Positions 24,799-34,290 of a stretch of 64,000 bases of DNA are shown here, piece after piece. The stretch comes from JABCPE02 sp963516675 (GTDB taxonomy: Bacteria > Bacteroidota > Bacteroidia > Flavobacteriales > Weeksellaceae). Every line of letters begins with the position of its first letter. Position 1 is the first letter of the stretch. The DNA lies in NCBI GenBank assembly GCA_963516675.1, contig CAUQBH010000004.1, positions 62,001 to 126,000 on the forward strand, written 5' to 3'. The notes under the pieces are model-generated. The model was not told the origin of the DNA. It ran no database searches and was given only the letters and a program-made list of their open reading frames with translations. The position numbers and the translations under genes are program-made.

Positions 24799-25665
24799 AT
24801 GAGACAACTAAAAATTACCAAACAGGTAACCAACAGAGAGACCGCATCTTTGGACAAATACTTACAAGAAATCGGTAAAGTAGAACTTATCACTGCCGAT
24901 GAAGAGGTTATTTTAGCCCAAAAAATCAGGTCTGGAGACAAGGTTGCTTTGGAAAAACTCATCAAAGCCAATCTTCGTTTCGTGGTTTCTGTTTCTAAAC
25001 AATATCAAAACCAAGGACTTTCATTGCCAGACTTAATAAACGAAGGAAATTTAGGGCTAATGAAAGCTGCGAAAAGATACGATGAAACCAGAGGATTCAA
25101 ATTCATTTCTTATGCTGTATGGTGGATTAGACAATCTATTCTGCAAGCTTTAGCTGAGCAGTCTAGAATCGTAAGACTTCCTCTAAATAAAATAGGCTCT
25201 ATCAATAAAATCAACAAAGCCTATGCGGAATTGGAACAAATCAACGAAAGACCGCCATCTCCAGAAGAACTAGCCGAAGTATTGGATATGAGCGAGGAGG
25301 ACATCAAAGAATCTATGAAAAACTCTGGAAGACACCTATCTATGGACGCTCCGCTAGTAGAAGGTGAAGATTCTAACCTATATGATGTCTTGCGTTCTGG
25401 CGAGTCCCCAAGCCCAGATAAAGAACTGATGCTGGAATCTCTACAAATAGAAATAGAGAGAGCCTTGCAGACCCTTACACCGAGAGAAGCCGATTTAGTA
25501 AGACTTTATTTCGGGTTAAATGGTAAACATCCTATGACCTTGGAGGAAATAGGTGAGACTTTTGATTTAACGAGAGAGAGAGTTCGACAAATCAAAGAAA
25601 AAGCCATTAAAAGGCTGAAACACAACAGTAGAAGTAAAATTTTAAAATCCTATTTAGGGAAATAA
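24799..25665 (+). CDS. rpoD: Primary sigma factor RpoD (short Bacteroidota type)
   Basis: The 288-aa sigma-70 factor lacks region 1.1 and the large insert of proteobacterial RpoD, as is normal in Bacteroidota. Region 1.2 (TASLDKYLQEIGKVELIT), region 2 (LRFVVSVSKQYQNQGLSLPD, YAVWWIRQSILQALAEQSR), region 3 and region 4 are all present. The -35-binding helix-turn-helix is MTLEEIGETFDLTRERVRQI. Its product should recognise the TTG/TAnnTTTG promoters found across this window. It stands alone with a strong terminator. Confidence 0.97.
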   Translation: MRQLKITKQVTNRETASLDKYLQEIGKVELITADEEVILAQKIRSGDKVALEKLIKANLRFVVSVSKQYQNQGLSLPDLINEGNLGLMKAAKRYDETRGFKFISYAVWWIRQSILQALAEQSRIVRLPLNKIGSINKINKAYAELEQINERPPSPEELAEVLDMSEEDIKESMKNSGRHLSMDAPLVEGEDSNLYDVLRSGESPSPDKELMLESLQIEIERALQTLTPREADLVRLYFGLNGKHPMTLEEIGETFDLTRERVRQIKEKAIKRLKHNSRSKILKSYLGK

Positions 25666-25670
25666 CAGAA

Positions 25671-25700
25671 AAAGCAGTGAAATTTTCACTGCTTTTTATT
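25671..25700 (+). terminator. rpoD terminator
   Basis: AAAGCAGTGAAA pairs with TTTCACTGCTTT and is followed by TTATTTTT, just past the rpoD stop. Confidence 0.9.
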
Positions 25701-25779
25701 TTTAATAAATTGATTTAAAATGAATTACATAAAATTTCATTTTTTTTAAAAATAATTTTTCTTAGCATATGATTTATAT

Positions 25780-25787
25780 TATATTTG
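25780..25787 (+). promoter_or_regulatory. -7 promoter box
   Basis: TATATTTG is a perfect -7 box, 41 bp before the start of the TnpR-passenger-like gene. Confidence 0.6.
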
Positions 25788-25828
25788 CATCTTAAATTTT
25801 AAATAAAAACAGAAGAACAAAAGAATTT

Positions 25829-26410
25829 ATGATTTACAAAGTACGAGTTATTTTAGATGCAAAGGAGCAGATTTTTAGAGACATTGAGATTAGAGAAAAA
25901 CAAACTCTTTGGAATCTGCATTTAGGGATTAAGAGTGCTTTCAGCCTTCAGGGTGAGGAGCTTTCTTCTTTTTACTATTCTGATGACAGCTGGTCTGAGG
26001 GGGCAGCAGTTCCTTTAGAAGATATGTCTGATGATGGAGATGGAGACACGATGTCTGATGTGTACATGAATGAGGCATTTCCAGAAATTGGAAGTAAAAT
26101 GCATTTTAAATACGGGCTTTTAGACCTTTGGGAATTTTTTTGTGAACTTTTGGAAATCACAGATGAGAAAAACTCTGTAAATTATCCTATTACAGTATTC
26201 CGTTTTGGGAATGTTCCTCTAAAAGCTCCAAGTAAAAATGGTAGCTCTGCCACTACAAAGAAACAACAATCAAACATCGCTGTGGATGACTTTGATTTAT
26301 TAGAAGAAGAGGATTTCAGTTCTGAATTTGAAGACGGCTATGATGAAGAAGATGATTTCTCTAATGACTACTATGATGAGGGAGTAGATGAAGAGGACGA
26401 CTACAAATAG
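25829..26410 (+). CDS. IS1096 passenger TnpR family-like protein (PRiA4 ORF3 type)
   Basis: The 193-aa protein begins MIYKVRVILDAKEQIFRDIE and continues TLWNLHLGIKSAFSLQGEEL. This is the compact alpha/beta domain of the PRiA4b ORF3/IS1096 TnpR family. LSSFYYSDDSWSEGAAVPLED and LLDLWEFFCELLEI also fit. The last 50 residues are an acidic tail of D, E, F and Y. Despite the family name there is no transposase or inverted repeat around it, and the product is probably a housekeeping protein of unknown role. It is 17 bp upstream of the thioredoxin-fold lipoprotein, so the two may be one unit. Confidence 0.78.
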   Translation: MIYKVRVILDAKEQIFRDIEIREKQTLWNLHLGIKSAFSLQGEELSSFYYSDDSWSEGAAVPLEDMSDDGDGDTMSDVYMNEAFPEIGSKMHFKYGLLDLWEFFCELLEITDEKNSVNYPITVFRFGNVPLKAPSKNGSSATTKKQQSNIAVDDFDLLEEEDFSSEFEDGYDEEDDFSNDYYDEGVDEEDDYK

Positions 26411-26427
26411 TTAAAAACCAGCATATT

Positions 26428-27915
26428 ATGAAAAAATATTTTTTGCTTATTTTATTCGCTGTCTTTGCTATATCTTGCTCCAAAAAAGATTTAGTTTTTA
26501 CAGGAAAAATCAATAATCCTGCACCGCTGAGCAGAATAGAACTTATAGATGTTTCGTCCGTTGCCACGCTTCCTATTGCGAATATTGGCATAGATGAAAA
26601 AGGAAATTTTTCTGATACTATCAGTGTAAAAAAAGATGGAATCTACGCTCTGGTATACCAAGGAAAAGTAAATTTCTTATATTTAAAAAATGGTGAAAAT
26701 CTAAATCTGGAAGGAAATGGTTCTACTTTCCCTGAAGACCTGAAAATCAGTGGAAAAGGGCAAGGAAACAATGAATTCTTGATTGAAAGTCAAAAATTCA
26801 TCACTTCATACTTTTCTAAATTAAACCAAGCTGTTTTAGCAAAAAACGAAAATGATTTCATCAAAGAAATAGAAAAATACTCTGCTGATATCAATAAGAA
26901 ATTAGATGAAATTGCTAAATCTAAAAATGCTGACAAGGATGTAATAGAATGGAAAAAGAGCGACCTGATGGTGAATCTTCTGATGATAAGTTCTCAATAT
27001 GAAATGATGCACGGACAGATGACCCAAAACCCTGATTTCAAAGTATCTACAAATTTCAAAGAAAGTCAGAAAAAATTTGAAAAAGAATCATTGATCAAAG
27101 AATTTCCTGCTTATAGACAGTATCTTTTAGGAAAATTGGAGCCTGATTTCAGAAAATTCGCTACTCCTTATCTTAACGATACTAAAACTACACAAACAGA
27201 GGTTTTCTTGAAGTTTCTAGAAACTAGAAAGGAATTTTCACAAGAGCAAAAAGACTATTTGGCTGCATATATTGCTACTCAATTTGACCTTCATCCTCAA
27301 AATGATAAAATTGAGCAAGTTCTAAAGGCGCTCACTGAAAAGGTAAAATCAGAAAACATTAAAAAAGACTTAGAAAGAGTTTACACTGCAATCATAGGAC
27401 CAAAAGTAGGTTCTACATTACCAGAAGTAAACTTTACAAAACAGGATGGAAAAGCTTATAAAATAAGCGAACTTAAAGGAAAACCTACTTTGCTAATTTT
27501 CTATAGTTCTTTTGCACCAAATATTGTACAATCTGCTGCTGCATTAAAAGAAATTACTGAGTTTTATAAAGCAAAACTAAATGTAGCCTATGTCAATATG
27601 GATGATGATGTGAAGCAGTTCCAAAAGACTTCTAAATCATTATTAAACGGCTTTACAGGAGTTAATCTTTATGCTAAAGGAGGGCTAAAATCTGAGGCAG
27701 CACAACAACTCCATATCTATGGATTTAAGCTTCCTAGTTTCATGATTTTAGATAAAGATGGAAAGGTTGCAAGTAAGACTGTTCTTGGACTTTCTAATAT
27801 CCAACTGACAGAGCTTATCGATATTCTAAACAAACAAACAGGTCTGACTGCTCCTGTACCTGAGGCTTCTGAAACAGAAGAAGAACATAACGAACACGAT
27901 GGTCACGGACACTAA
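26428..27915 (+). CDS. TlpA-like thioredoxin-fold lipoprotein without the CxxC motif
   Basis: The 495-aa lipoprotein has a lipobox (FAISC, Cys about residue 16). An N-terminal beta domain of the DUF4369 kind follows, from FTGKINNPAPLSRIE to about residue 110, then a long helical middle and a thioredoxin-like C-terminal domain from VGSTLPEVNF. Where TlpA proteins have WCxxC, this one reads IFYSSFAPNIV (about residues 358-368), so both redox cysteines are missing. The cis-Pro region (FKLPSFMILDKDG) is kept. The tail is rich in His, Glu and Gly (EEHNEHDGHGH), suggesting metal binding. It is probably a binding or chaperone-like protein, not a reductase. Confidence 0.8.
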   Translation: MKKYFLLILFAVFAISCSKKDLVFTGKINNPAPLSRIELIDVSSVATLPIANIGIDEKGNFSDTISVKKDGIYALVYQGKVNFLYLKNGENLNLEGNGSTFPEDLKISGKGQGNNEFLIESQKFITSYFSKLNQAVLAKNENDFIKEIEKYSADINKKLDEIAKSKNADKDVIEWKKSDLMVNLLMISSQYEMMHGQMTQNPDFKVSTNFKESQKKFEKESLIKEFPAYRQYLLGKLEPDFRKFATPYLNDTKTTQTEVFLKFLETRKEFSQEQKDYLAAYIATQFDLHPQNDKIEQVLKALTEKVKSENIKKDLERVYTAIIGPKVGSTLPEVNFTKQDGKAYKISELKGKPTLLIFYSSFAPNIVQSAAALKEITEFYKAKLNVAYVNMDDDVKQFQKTSKSLLNGFTGVNLYAKGGLKSEAAQQLHIYGFKLPSFMILDKDGKVASKTVLGLSNIQLTELIDILNKQTGLTAPVPEASETEEEHNEHDGHGH

Positions 27916-27932
27916 TAAAAAGTTAAAGGAAT

Positions 27933-27965
27933 AAATAGAGTCCAATTTTTGGATTCTATTTATTT
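27933..27965 (+). terminator. Terminator after the thioredoxin-fold gene
   Basis: AAATAGAGTCCAA pairs with TTGGATTCTATTT with one G·T pair, and is followed by ATTTTTA. Confidence 0.8.
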
Positions 27966-27985
27966 TTATAAATCACTTATATTAC

Positions 27986-30016
27986 ATGATAAATTTATAC
28001 TTATTTAAAAAAGTTACACTAAACGGACTTAAGTATTTTTTTTATTTCATCTGTTTATTCTTCATCAATCGTTTTATATTTTTTTCAGTTTATGGAAAAT
28101 GGTCTCAGCTTGGAGAGTATCTTTCCGATATTTTCTATGCTTTTTTCATTGTAGGCCCTCGCTTTGATATATCTGCTATATGCTACGCTTTTCTGCCTTT
28201 GGCTGTATTTTGGCTGTTTTCGCTATTTATTCCTAAACGATTTACTACAAATTTCCAAAAGATATATCTCACTTTCAGCTGTTTTTATCTAGTTTTTGTT
28301 TTAGTCGTTTATGTTTCTCTTTTCATTATAGATTTTTTTTATTATCAATTTTTCCAATCACATATTAATATCTTATTCTTTGGAATATTTAATGATGATA
28401 CGAAAGCTGTCCTAAAATCCGTATGGACAGACTATCCTGTATTTAAAATATTTATCATTTATGCTATCTGCATCGTTAGTTTTCTATTTTTACACAAGAA
28501 AATTAAGAAAAACTTTAGCGTAAATACTTATTCTGCATCAAAGAAAACTTTGTTTCTCTTAGTAGTTTTCCCTCTATTCATTGCAGGAATGAGAGGCAGC
28601 TTAGGCGAATTCACACTCCGCAGGGAACATACTAACATAGGCACAAATGAGTTTATCAATGCTCTTTGCTACAATCCTGTTTATGCCCTAAAATTCGCAA
28701 AATCAGAATTAAATGACAACCTTATCACTCCTGATATTGCCCAAGAATTAAAGATGAGTGGATTTAGTTCATTTGAGCAGGTAAAAGAGGTTTATCGCGA
28801 AAATATTATTGATGATTTTGACAAGAATTTGTATTCGACAACGGCTCATAATGAGTTTTTAGAGAAAAATCCGCCCAACATCGTATTTATCCTTATGGAA
28901 AGTATGAGCAATCATTATTTTGAACTCCATTCCAAAGAACTTAATCTTTTGGGTGATTTGAATGAAATTCTGCCCGAATTATACTATTTCAAAAATGGTT
29001 TGTCATCTTTCAATGGAACTATATATTCATTAGAAAACCTTCTGGTAAACACTCCGAAAGGCATCATCTCACAGTCGCCTTACTTTGACACCTCATTCAG
29101 TTCATCCATTTCAAAGCCTTTCAAAGAGCAGGGCTACGAGACTTATTTCATAACAGGTGCGCATCTTTCATGGAGAAATACAGACAAATTCATAAAAAAA
29201 CAAGGTTTTGATATTATCAAAGGAAGTTCTCACATCAAACAAAAATTCCCTAACGCTGAGGACTTCGCTTGGGGAACTCACGATGGCTATTTATTTGATT
29301 ATATAAAAGACCAGCTTCAGCAGTCTCCTTCAAAGCCAAAAATGGTCTTTTCCCTCACTGTGAGCAACCATACTCCATATGAGATTCCTACTCATTACAA
29401 ACCATACCCTATTAAAATAGATGCCATAAAAAAACTTCTTCGAGTGGATGAAAAAATGGCTTATGCTAATTTTTATTCCCATCAGTATTCAGCCTCTCAA
29501 CTGGCTAAATTTATAAAAGACATCAAAAATTCTCCTTTGGGAGAAAACACGATCATCATAGCTACAGGTGACCATAATATCCGACAAGTATTCGAATATG
29601 ATGATGAAAACTCCTTCCTAAAACGCAGTGTACCAATACTTTTCTACATTCCAGAAAAATATAAACCTGCCTTTTTCGATTCCTCTGTGATGGCCTCCCA
29701 CAAGGACATCTTCCCTACTATATTTAATTTGAGCTTATCCAACCAAAAATATATCTATTCGGGAGATAATTTGTTTAAAAAATCGCCAAACTACCGCTTT
29801 GCAATCAATGAATATAATTTCATAGCCGATTCCATAGGGGTGATTTCTTACGAAAACGGAAGCCCTGCTTATTACACTTGGAAAGATGAAAATAAAAGAA
29901 AATTGAGTTTAGATAATATTCAAAATCCACATGCTCAATTCATGCTAAATAAAATGAAGGCTTTCTCCGCCCTACAAACCATCCAAATTTATATGGATAT
30001 AGAAAAAAATAAATAA
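27986..30016 (+). CDS. LTA-synthase/sulfatase-family membrane transferase
   Basis: The 676-aa protein has about five N-terminal membrane helices (to about residue 200) and a large extracytoplasmic alkaline-phosphatase-fold domain. Motifs seen are NIVFILMESMSNHYF (first metal site), SSFNGTIYSLENLLVNTP with the likely nucleophilic Thr, THDGYLFDYI and IIATGDHNIR (distal metal site). Family members transfer phosphoglycerol or phosphoethanolamine to envelope glycans or lipids. The exact substrate is unknown. It is followed after 34 bp by rlmD, which may be read from the same transcript. Confidence 0.85.
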   Translation: MINLYLFKKVTLNGLKYFFYFICLFFINRFIFFSVYGKWSQLGEYLSDIFYAFFIVGPRFDISAICYAFLPLAVFWLFSLFIPKRFTTNFQKIYLTFSCFYLVFVLVVYVSLFIIDFFYYQFFQSHINILFFGIFNDDTKAVLKSVWTDYPVFKIFIIYAICIVSFLFLHKKIKKNFSVNTYSASKKTLFLLVVFPLFIAGMRGSLGEFTLRREHTNIGTNEFINALCYNPVYALKFAKSELNDNLITPDIAQELKMSGFSSFEQVKEVYRENIIDDFDKNLYSTTAHNEFLEKNPPNIVFILMESMSNHYFELHSKELNLLGDLNEILPELYYFKNGLSSFNGTIYSLENLLVNTPKGIISQSPYFDTSFSSSISKPFKEQGYETYFITGAHLSWRNTDKFIKKQGFDIIKGSSHIKQKFPNAEDFAWGTHDGYLFDYIKDQLQQSPSKPKMVFSLTVSNHTPYEIPTHYKPYPIKIDAIKKLLRVDEKMAYANFYSHQYSASQLAKFIKDIKNSPLGENTIIIATGDHNIRQVFEYDDENSFLKRSVPILFYIPEKYKPAFFDSSVMASHKDIFPTIFNLSLSNQKYIYSGDNLFKKSPNYRFAINEYNFIADSIGVISYENGSPAYYTWKDENKRKLSLDNIQNPHAQFMLNKMKAFSALQTIQIYMDIEKNK

Positions 30017-30050
30017 ATTTAAGTATATTCGATTCCTATAAAAATACCGA

Positions 30051-31457
30051 ATGAAAAAAAATAAAAATCTAATTTTAGAAAACATTAAATTAACTTCCGC
30101 TGGCGCGAAAGGAGTTTCTGTTGGAAAAACCAAAGATGGCAAAACTGTGCTTGTCTCTGGAGCAATCCCTGGAGACACCGTAAATGCTCGTGTAAAAAAG
30201 GCAAAAAGCAAATATTACGAAGCAGAAATGGTAGAAATTTTAGAGCCTTCTCCGTTTCGGATAGATCCAGAATGCATACATTTCGGTGTGTGTGGAGGAT
30301 GTAAATGGCAAAATATGAGCTATGAAAAACAGCTGGAATTCAAACAAAATGAGGTTCTTAACAATATTAAAAGAATAGGCGGCATAGAAGATTTTGAGTG
30401 CATCCCTATTCTCGGAGGCGAAGAACATTATTTCTACCGAAATAAAATGGAATTTTCGTTTTCCAATGCTCGCTGGCTGACTTCAGAAGAGATAAAATCC
30501 GACACAGAAATAGACAACAAAAACGCTCTGGGCTTCCATATTCCTGGGCAGTGGAGCAAGATTTTAGACCTAAAAGAATGCTACCTACAAGAAGCACCAT
30601 CCAACGAAATCCGTCTGGCAATCAGAGATTATGCGATAAAAAACAACCTTGATTTTTTTGATTTAAGGAATCAAGAGGGATTTCTACGAACGCTGATGCT
30701 TCGCCAAAATTCCAAAGGAGAATGGATGATTCTCATTCAGTTTTTCCGAGAAGAAAAGGAAAACAGAGAAAATTTATTGAACTTTATTTTGGATAAGTTC
30801 CCTCAAATCAAGACTTTACTCTACGCTATCAATTCCAAAGGAAACGACAGCGTGTATGATTTGGATATCCAGACTTATTTTGGTGAAGGATTTATCTTTG
30901 AAGAAATGGATGGATTAAAATTTAAAATTGGTCCAAAATCTTTCTTCCAAACCAATTATAAACAAGCCCTAAATCTTTATAGAAAAACTTTGGAATTTGC
31001 TGATATTCAGGAAAATCATGTAGTGTATGACCTTTACACAGGGACAGGGACAATAGCCCAATATATGGCAAGACATGCCAAACAAGTGATTGGGATAGAG
31101 GCAGTTCAGGAAGCGATAGATGCAGCGATAGAAAACGCTGAGCTTAACGGACTGAATAACTGCACTTTCTACTGCGGAGATATGAAAGAAGTCTTCACAG
31201 AAGAGTTTCTGGCGCAACATCCGAAGGCAGATGTCCTAATTACCGACCCTCCACGAGATGGAATGCACCCGAAAGTAATAGAGCAGATTCTAAAACTTTC
31301 GCCAGAAAGAATCGCTTATGTAAGCTGTAATTCGGCGACGCAGGCGAGAGATTTAGCCCTAATGAAGGAGCACTACAATGTAGTAAAAATCCTTCCTGTG
31401 GATATGTTCCCACAGACGCACCATGTGGAAAACATTGCTCTTTTAACAAAGAAATAA
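30051..31457 (+). CDS. rlmD: 23S rRNA (uracil-5-)-methyltransferase RlmD
   Basis: The 468-aa enzyme methylates a 23S rRNA uridine using SAM. The N-terminal TRAM domain is seen as GKTVLVSGAIPGDTVNARV. The iron-sulfur cysteines are in CIHFGVCGGCKWQNMSYEKQ, the SAM-binding motif is VVYDLYTGTGTIAQYM, and the catalytic Cys is in IAYVSCNSATQARDLA. Length and domain order match the RumA/RlmD/TrmA class. A close paralogue such as RlmC is possible but the fold is certain. Confidence 0.9.
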   Translation: MKKNKNLILENIKLTSAGAKGVSVGKTKDGKTVLVSGAIPGDTVNARVKKAKSKYYEAEMVEILEPSPFRIDPECIHFGVCGGCKWQNMSYEKQLEFKQNEVLNNIKRIGGIEDFECIPILGGEEHYFYRNKMEFSFSNARWLTSEEIKSDTEIDNKNALGFHIPGQWSKILDLKECYLQEAPSNEIRLAIRDYAIKNNLDFFDLRNQEGFLRTLMLRQNSKGEWMILIQFFREEKENRENLLNFILDKFPQIKTLLYAINSKGNDSVYDLDIQTYFGEGFIFEEMDGLKFKIGPKSFFQTNYKQALNLYRKTLEFADIQENHVVYDLYTGTGTIAQYMARHAKQVIGIEAVQEAIDAAIENAELNGLNNCTFYCGDMKEVFTEEFLAQHPKADVLITDPPRDGMHPKVIEQILKLSPERIAYVSCNSATQARDLALMKEHYNVVKILPVDMFPQTHHVENIALLTKK

Positions 31458-31471
31458 TTTTTTCATAAAAT

Positions 31472-31506
31472 AAAAATGCAGCCCTAAGAGCTGCATTTTT
31501 TTATTT
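31472..31506. terminator. Bidirectional terminator between rlmD and the DUF1015 gene
   Basis: AAAAATGCAG (31472-31481) pairs with CTGCATTTTT (31491-31500), with T-runs on both strands. It serves the two convergent genes. Confidence 0.85.
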
Positions 31507-32742
31507 CATATCATACATGACTAGCGCGGTCACGAGTTTGGGCTCTATGTAAGTACATTTTGGAGGCATTTTCAGGTTTTTATCTGCGATTTCTACTAAA
31601 TCAGAAAAACTCACAGGATGTACCCCAAATGCTACTCTATACTCCTCATTATCAACCTTTTCTTTTAGTTTTGTGATTCCCTCTACGCAAGAACTTCCCC
31701 GCAGGTAATCCACTCGTTTGGTGGTTTTCAAATCATCTATTCCTAAAATCGGACTCAGTATATATTTGTCCAGCAGATAATGGTCTATAATCCCCAAACA
31801 CTCTTCACAACAGCATTCTTCCTTTAGTGTAAGTTTATAAAACTGTCCATCTAAATAAAGACTTATAAAGTGTTTTTGCTCTGGATAATACGGGTTTTCC
31901 CCTTTATTTTCAATAATAAATTTATCCTCCAACTGATGCAAAAACTGCTCCACCGTCAGACCATTCAAATCCTTGACAACCTTATTAAAATCATTAATTT
32001 TAATCGATTGGTCAGAAACTATGAAACTATAAACAAAGTTATACGGCTCATTTCCAACATGATTAGGATTTTTATCCTTTCTACGCTCAGAATAGAGTGC
32101 CGTAGAACCCATTCTATGATGCCCGTCAGCAATGTAGAAAGCCTCTACTTTTGCTAAGATTTGTTCATATTTTTTCAAGGTTTCTTCATCTTGAATTTTC
32201 CAAACACGATGTTTAGTCCCCTTGCTGTCTGCATATTCCAAAACAGGATTTTTCCTTTCTTCCTCACTCATAAGAGCCTCTAATTCAGCATTTGAAGAAT
32301 AGGTCAAAAGCACTGGTTCCGCTTGGAGATTCACACCTTCCAGATACTTAGAGAGTTTTTCTTTTCTGTGTGTGAGTGTTTCTTCATGCTTTTTAATCTT
32401 TCCCGCATTATAATCTTCTACGGAAACCAATCCTAAAAGCCCTCTGAAAACACTGCCGTCAGGTAATATTTGACAATACAAATAATATCCTAATTCCTCC
32501 TCCTGATGCAGGTTGTGATTTCTCAGCAACTCCTCATAATTCGCCCTCACTCTACCCAAATTCTGCTCCAAATTCTGAGGTTCACCAGACAAATACGGTT
32601 CCACCATTCTCACATAAGAAAACTCTCTTTCGGCTTTCTTTGCAATTTCTTCCTGAGTATAATTACTCAATGGGCGTGTAGGAAAACTTTTTATATACTC
32701 CCCATAGGGCGTTATCCCACGAAATGGCTTGAATACAGGCAT
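31501..32742 (-). CDS. DUF1015 family protein
   Basis: The 413-aa protein begins MPVFKPFRGITPYGEYIKSF, typical of DUF1015. It has YYLYCQILPDGSVFRGLLGL, FYIADGHHRMGSTALY (the HHR-like core, near residue 205) and VDYLRGSSCVEGITKL. The family is often next to serine-biosynthesis genes and is suspected to work with them. Here serC lies just upstream, 32 bp away, on the same strand. No serA is between them. The biochemical role is unknown. Confidence 0.88.
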   Translation of the reverse strand: MPVFKPFRGITPYGEYIKSFPTRPLSNYTQEEIAKKAEREFSYVRMVEPYLSGEPQNLEQNLGRVRANYEELLRNHNLHQEEELGYYLYCQILPDGSVFRGLLGLVSVEDYNAGKIKKHEETLTHRKEKLSKYLEGVNLQAEPVLLTYSSNAELEALMSEEERKNPVLEYADSKGTKHRVWKIQDEETLKKYEQILAKVEAFYIADGHHRMGSTALYSERRKDKNPNHVGNEPYNFVYSFIVSDQSIKINDFNKVVKDLNGLTVEQFLHQLEDKFIIENKGENPYYPEQKHFISLYLDGQFYKLTLKEECCCEECLGIIDHYLLDKYILSPILGIDDLKTTKRVDYLRGSSCVEGITKLKEKVDNEEYRVAFGVHPVSFSDLVEIADKNLKMPPKCTYIEPKLVTALVMYDMK

Positions 32743-32774
32743 AAATCTTGTTTTTTATGCTTTAAAATGATTTT

Positions 32775-33830
32775 TTAAATGGATCTCATTACATCTACCA
32801 ATACCTGTACACTTTCTATCGGTAAGGCATTGTACATACTTGCTCTGTATCCTCCCAAGTTTCTATGTCCATTTAGACCATTGATTCCTGCTTCTTTCCA
32901 AGCTTTGTCAAACGCTTCTTTTTTAGATTCATCTAAAAGTTTGAAAGAAACATTCATATTAGAACGATCTTCTGGACGGCAGAAACTCTCAAATAATGGG
33001 TTTCTGTCTATTTCATCATAAAGAAGTTTTGCTTTCGCATTATTTCTCTGCTCTGCTGCTGCTATTCCACCATTTTTTTCAAGGTGCTGTAATGTAAGCA
33101 AACTAGCATAAATAGGGAATACAGGAGGTGTATTAAACATCGCATCTTTGCTGATGTGAACTTGATAATCTAAATAAGAAGGAATGTCTCTTCCTGTTTT
33201 TCCTAAAATATCCTTTTTCACTACTACCAAAGTAGCTCCAGCAGGTCCCATATTCTTCTGAGCACCAGCATAGATAAGGTCAAACTGAGAGAAATCTATT
33301 TCTCTACTGAAAATATCCGAAGACATATCGCACACTAGAGATGTTTCCACTTTTGGGAAAGATTTCATCTGTGTACCGAAGATAGTATTGTTAGAAGTAC
33401 AGTGGAAATAGTCATACTCCGCTCCCACAGTATAATCTTTTGGGATGAAAGAATAATTTTCTTCTTTAGAAGAACCTACAATATCCACCTGTCCAAGTCG
33501 TTTAGCTTCTTTAATTGCACCTGCTGCCCAAGTTCCTGTATCTGTGTAAGCTGCCTTCCCTCCTACTTTCATCAAGTTAAAAGGAACCATTACAAACTGT
33601 AAAGATGCTCCTCCTCCTAGATAAAGTACATCATAATCATCTCCTAATTTCATTAGTCTTTTTACGATGGCTCTAGCCTCATCCATTACTTCGATGAAAT
33701 CTTTACTTCTGTGAGAAATCTCAAGTAATGACAATCCGATACCATTAAAATCCAAAATAGCTTCTGCTGATTTTTGGAAAACTTCTTGTGGCAAAATACA
33801 CGGTCCTGCGCTGAAATTGTGCTTTTTCAT
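32775..33830 (-). CDS. serC: Phosphoserine aminotransferase
   Basis: SerC converts 3-phosphohydroxypyruvate and glutamate to phosphoserine. The 351-aa protein starts with KHNFSAGPCILPQEVFQ. The PLP lysine is in DLIYAGAQKNMGPAGATLVV (about residue 187) and the C-terminal part has GLNGHRNLGGYRASMYNALP. Length and motifs fit well. It may share a transcript with the DUF1015 gene. SerA is not in the window. Confidence 0.95.
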   Translation of the reverse strand: MKKHNFSAGPCILPQEVFQKSAEAILDFNGIGLSLLEISHRSKDFIEVMDEARAIVKRLMKLGDDYDVLYLGGGASLQFVMVPFNLMKVGGKAAYTDTGTWAAGAIKEAKRLGQVDIVGSSKEENYSFIPKDYTVGAEYDYFHCTSNNTIFGTQMKSFPKVETSLVCDMSSDIFSREIDFSQFDLIYAGAQKNMGPAGATLVVVKKDILGKTGRDIPSYLDYQVHISKDAMFNTPPVFPIYASLLTLQHLEKNGGIAAAEQRNNAKAKLLYDEIDRNPLFESFCRPEDRSNMNVSFKLLDESKKEAFDKAWKEAGINGLNGHRNLGGYRASMYNALPIESVQVLVDVMRSI

Positions 33831-33928
33831 TGTTTTAATTTTTATATACGACTTTTAAATTTTTATTAAAATAAACTTGGGTTTAAAGGTAATTATTTTT
33901 CTGCATTCTTCCAAAAGAATTGAGAAAA

Positions 33929-34279
33929 TTATTCTCCATGCATGAACGCCTTCTTCGTGAGAAGCTGCTCCTCTGTCTCCACATGGTCTTCATCTGGCAC
34001 ACAGCAGTCCACAGGGCACACTGCGGCGCACTGCGGTTCATTATGAAAGCCTATACACTCCGTACATTTATCCGTTACTATGAAATAGGTATCATCACTC
34101 ACTGGCGGCTGCGCCTCATCCGCATCCAAAGTAAGTCCCGAGGGAAAAGTTATCATTCCTGATAATATAGTTCCATCTGAAGCCCTCCAATCCACTGCAC
34201 TTTCATAAATGGCATTGTTGGGACATTCAGGCTCACATGCTCCACAGTTGATACATTCGTCCGTTATTTTGATAGCCAT
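33929..34279 (-). CDS. Two-cluster (dicluster) ferredoxin
   Basis: The 116-aa electron carrier has one 4Fe-4S site in CINCGACEPECPNNAIY near the N-terminus. The second is CTECIGFHNEPQCAAVCPVD near residue 72, with the longer spacing typical of clostridial/YfhL-type ferredoxins. It is cytoplasmic. It is divergent from the acyl-CoA reductase gene and shares a palindromic promoter region with it. A KorA-type 2-oxoacid oxidoreductase subunit 10 kb away is a possible partner, but only by inference. Confidence 0.92.
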   Translation of the reverse strand: MAIKITDECINCGACEPECPNNAIYESAVDWRASDGTILSGMITFPSGLTLDADEAQPPVSDDTYFIVTDKCTECIGFHNEPQCAAVCPVDCCVPDEDHVETEEQLLTKKAFMHGE

Positions 34280-34290
34280 TAGTATTATAT

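Noticed and set aside
25829..26410. Mobile element, because of the IS1096 passenger family name
   Set aside because: No transposase, terminal inverted repeats or target duplication were seen around it, and it has a normal promoter and a conserved-looking neighbour.
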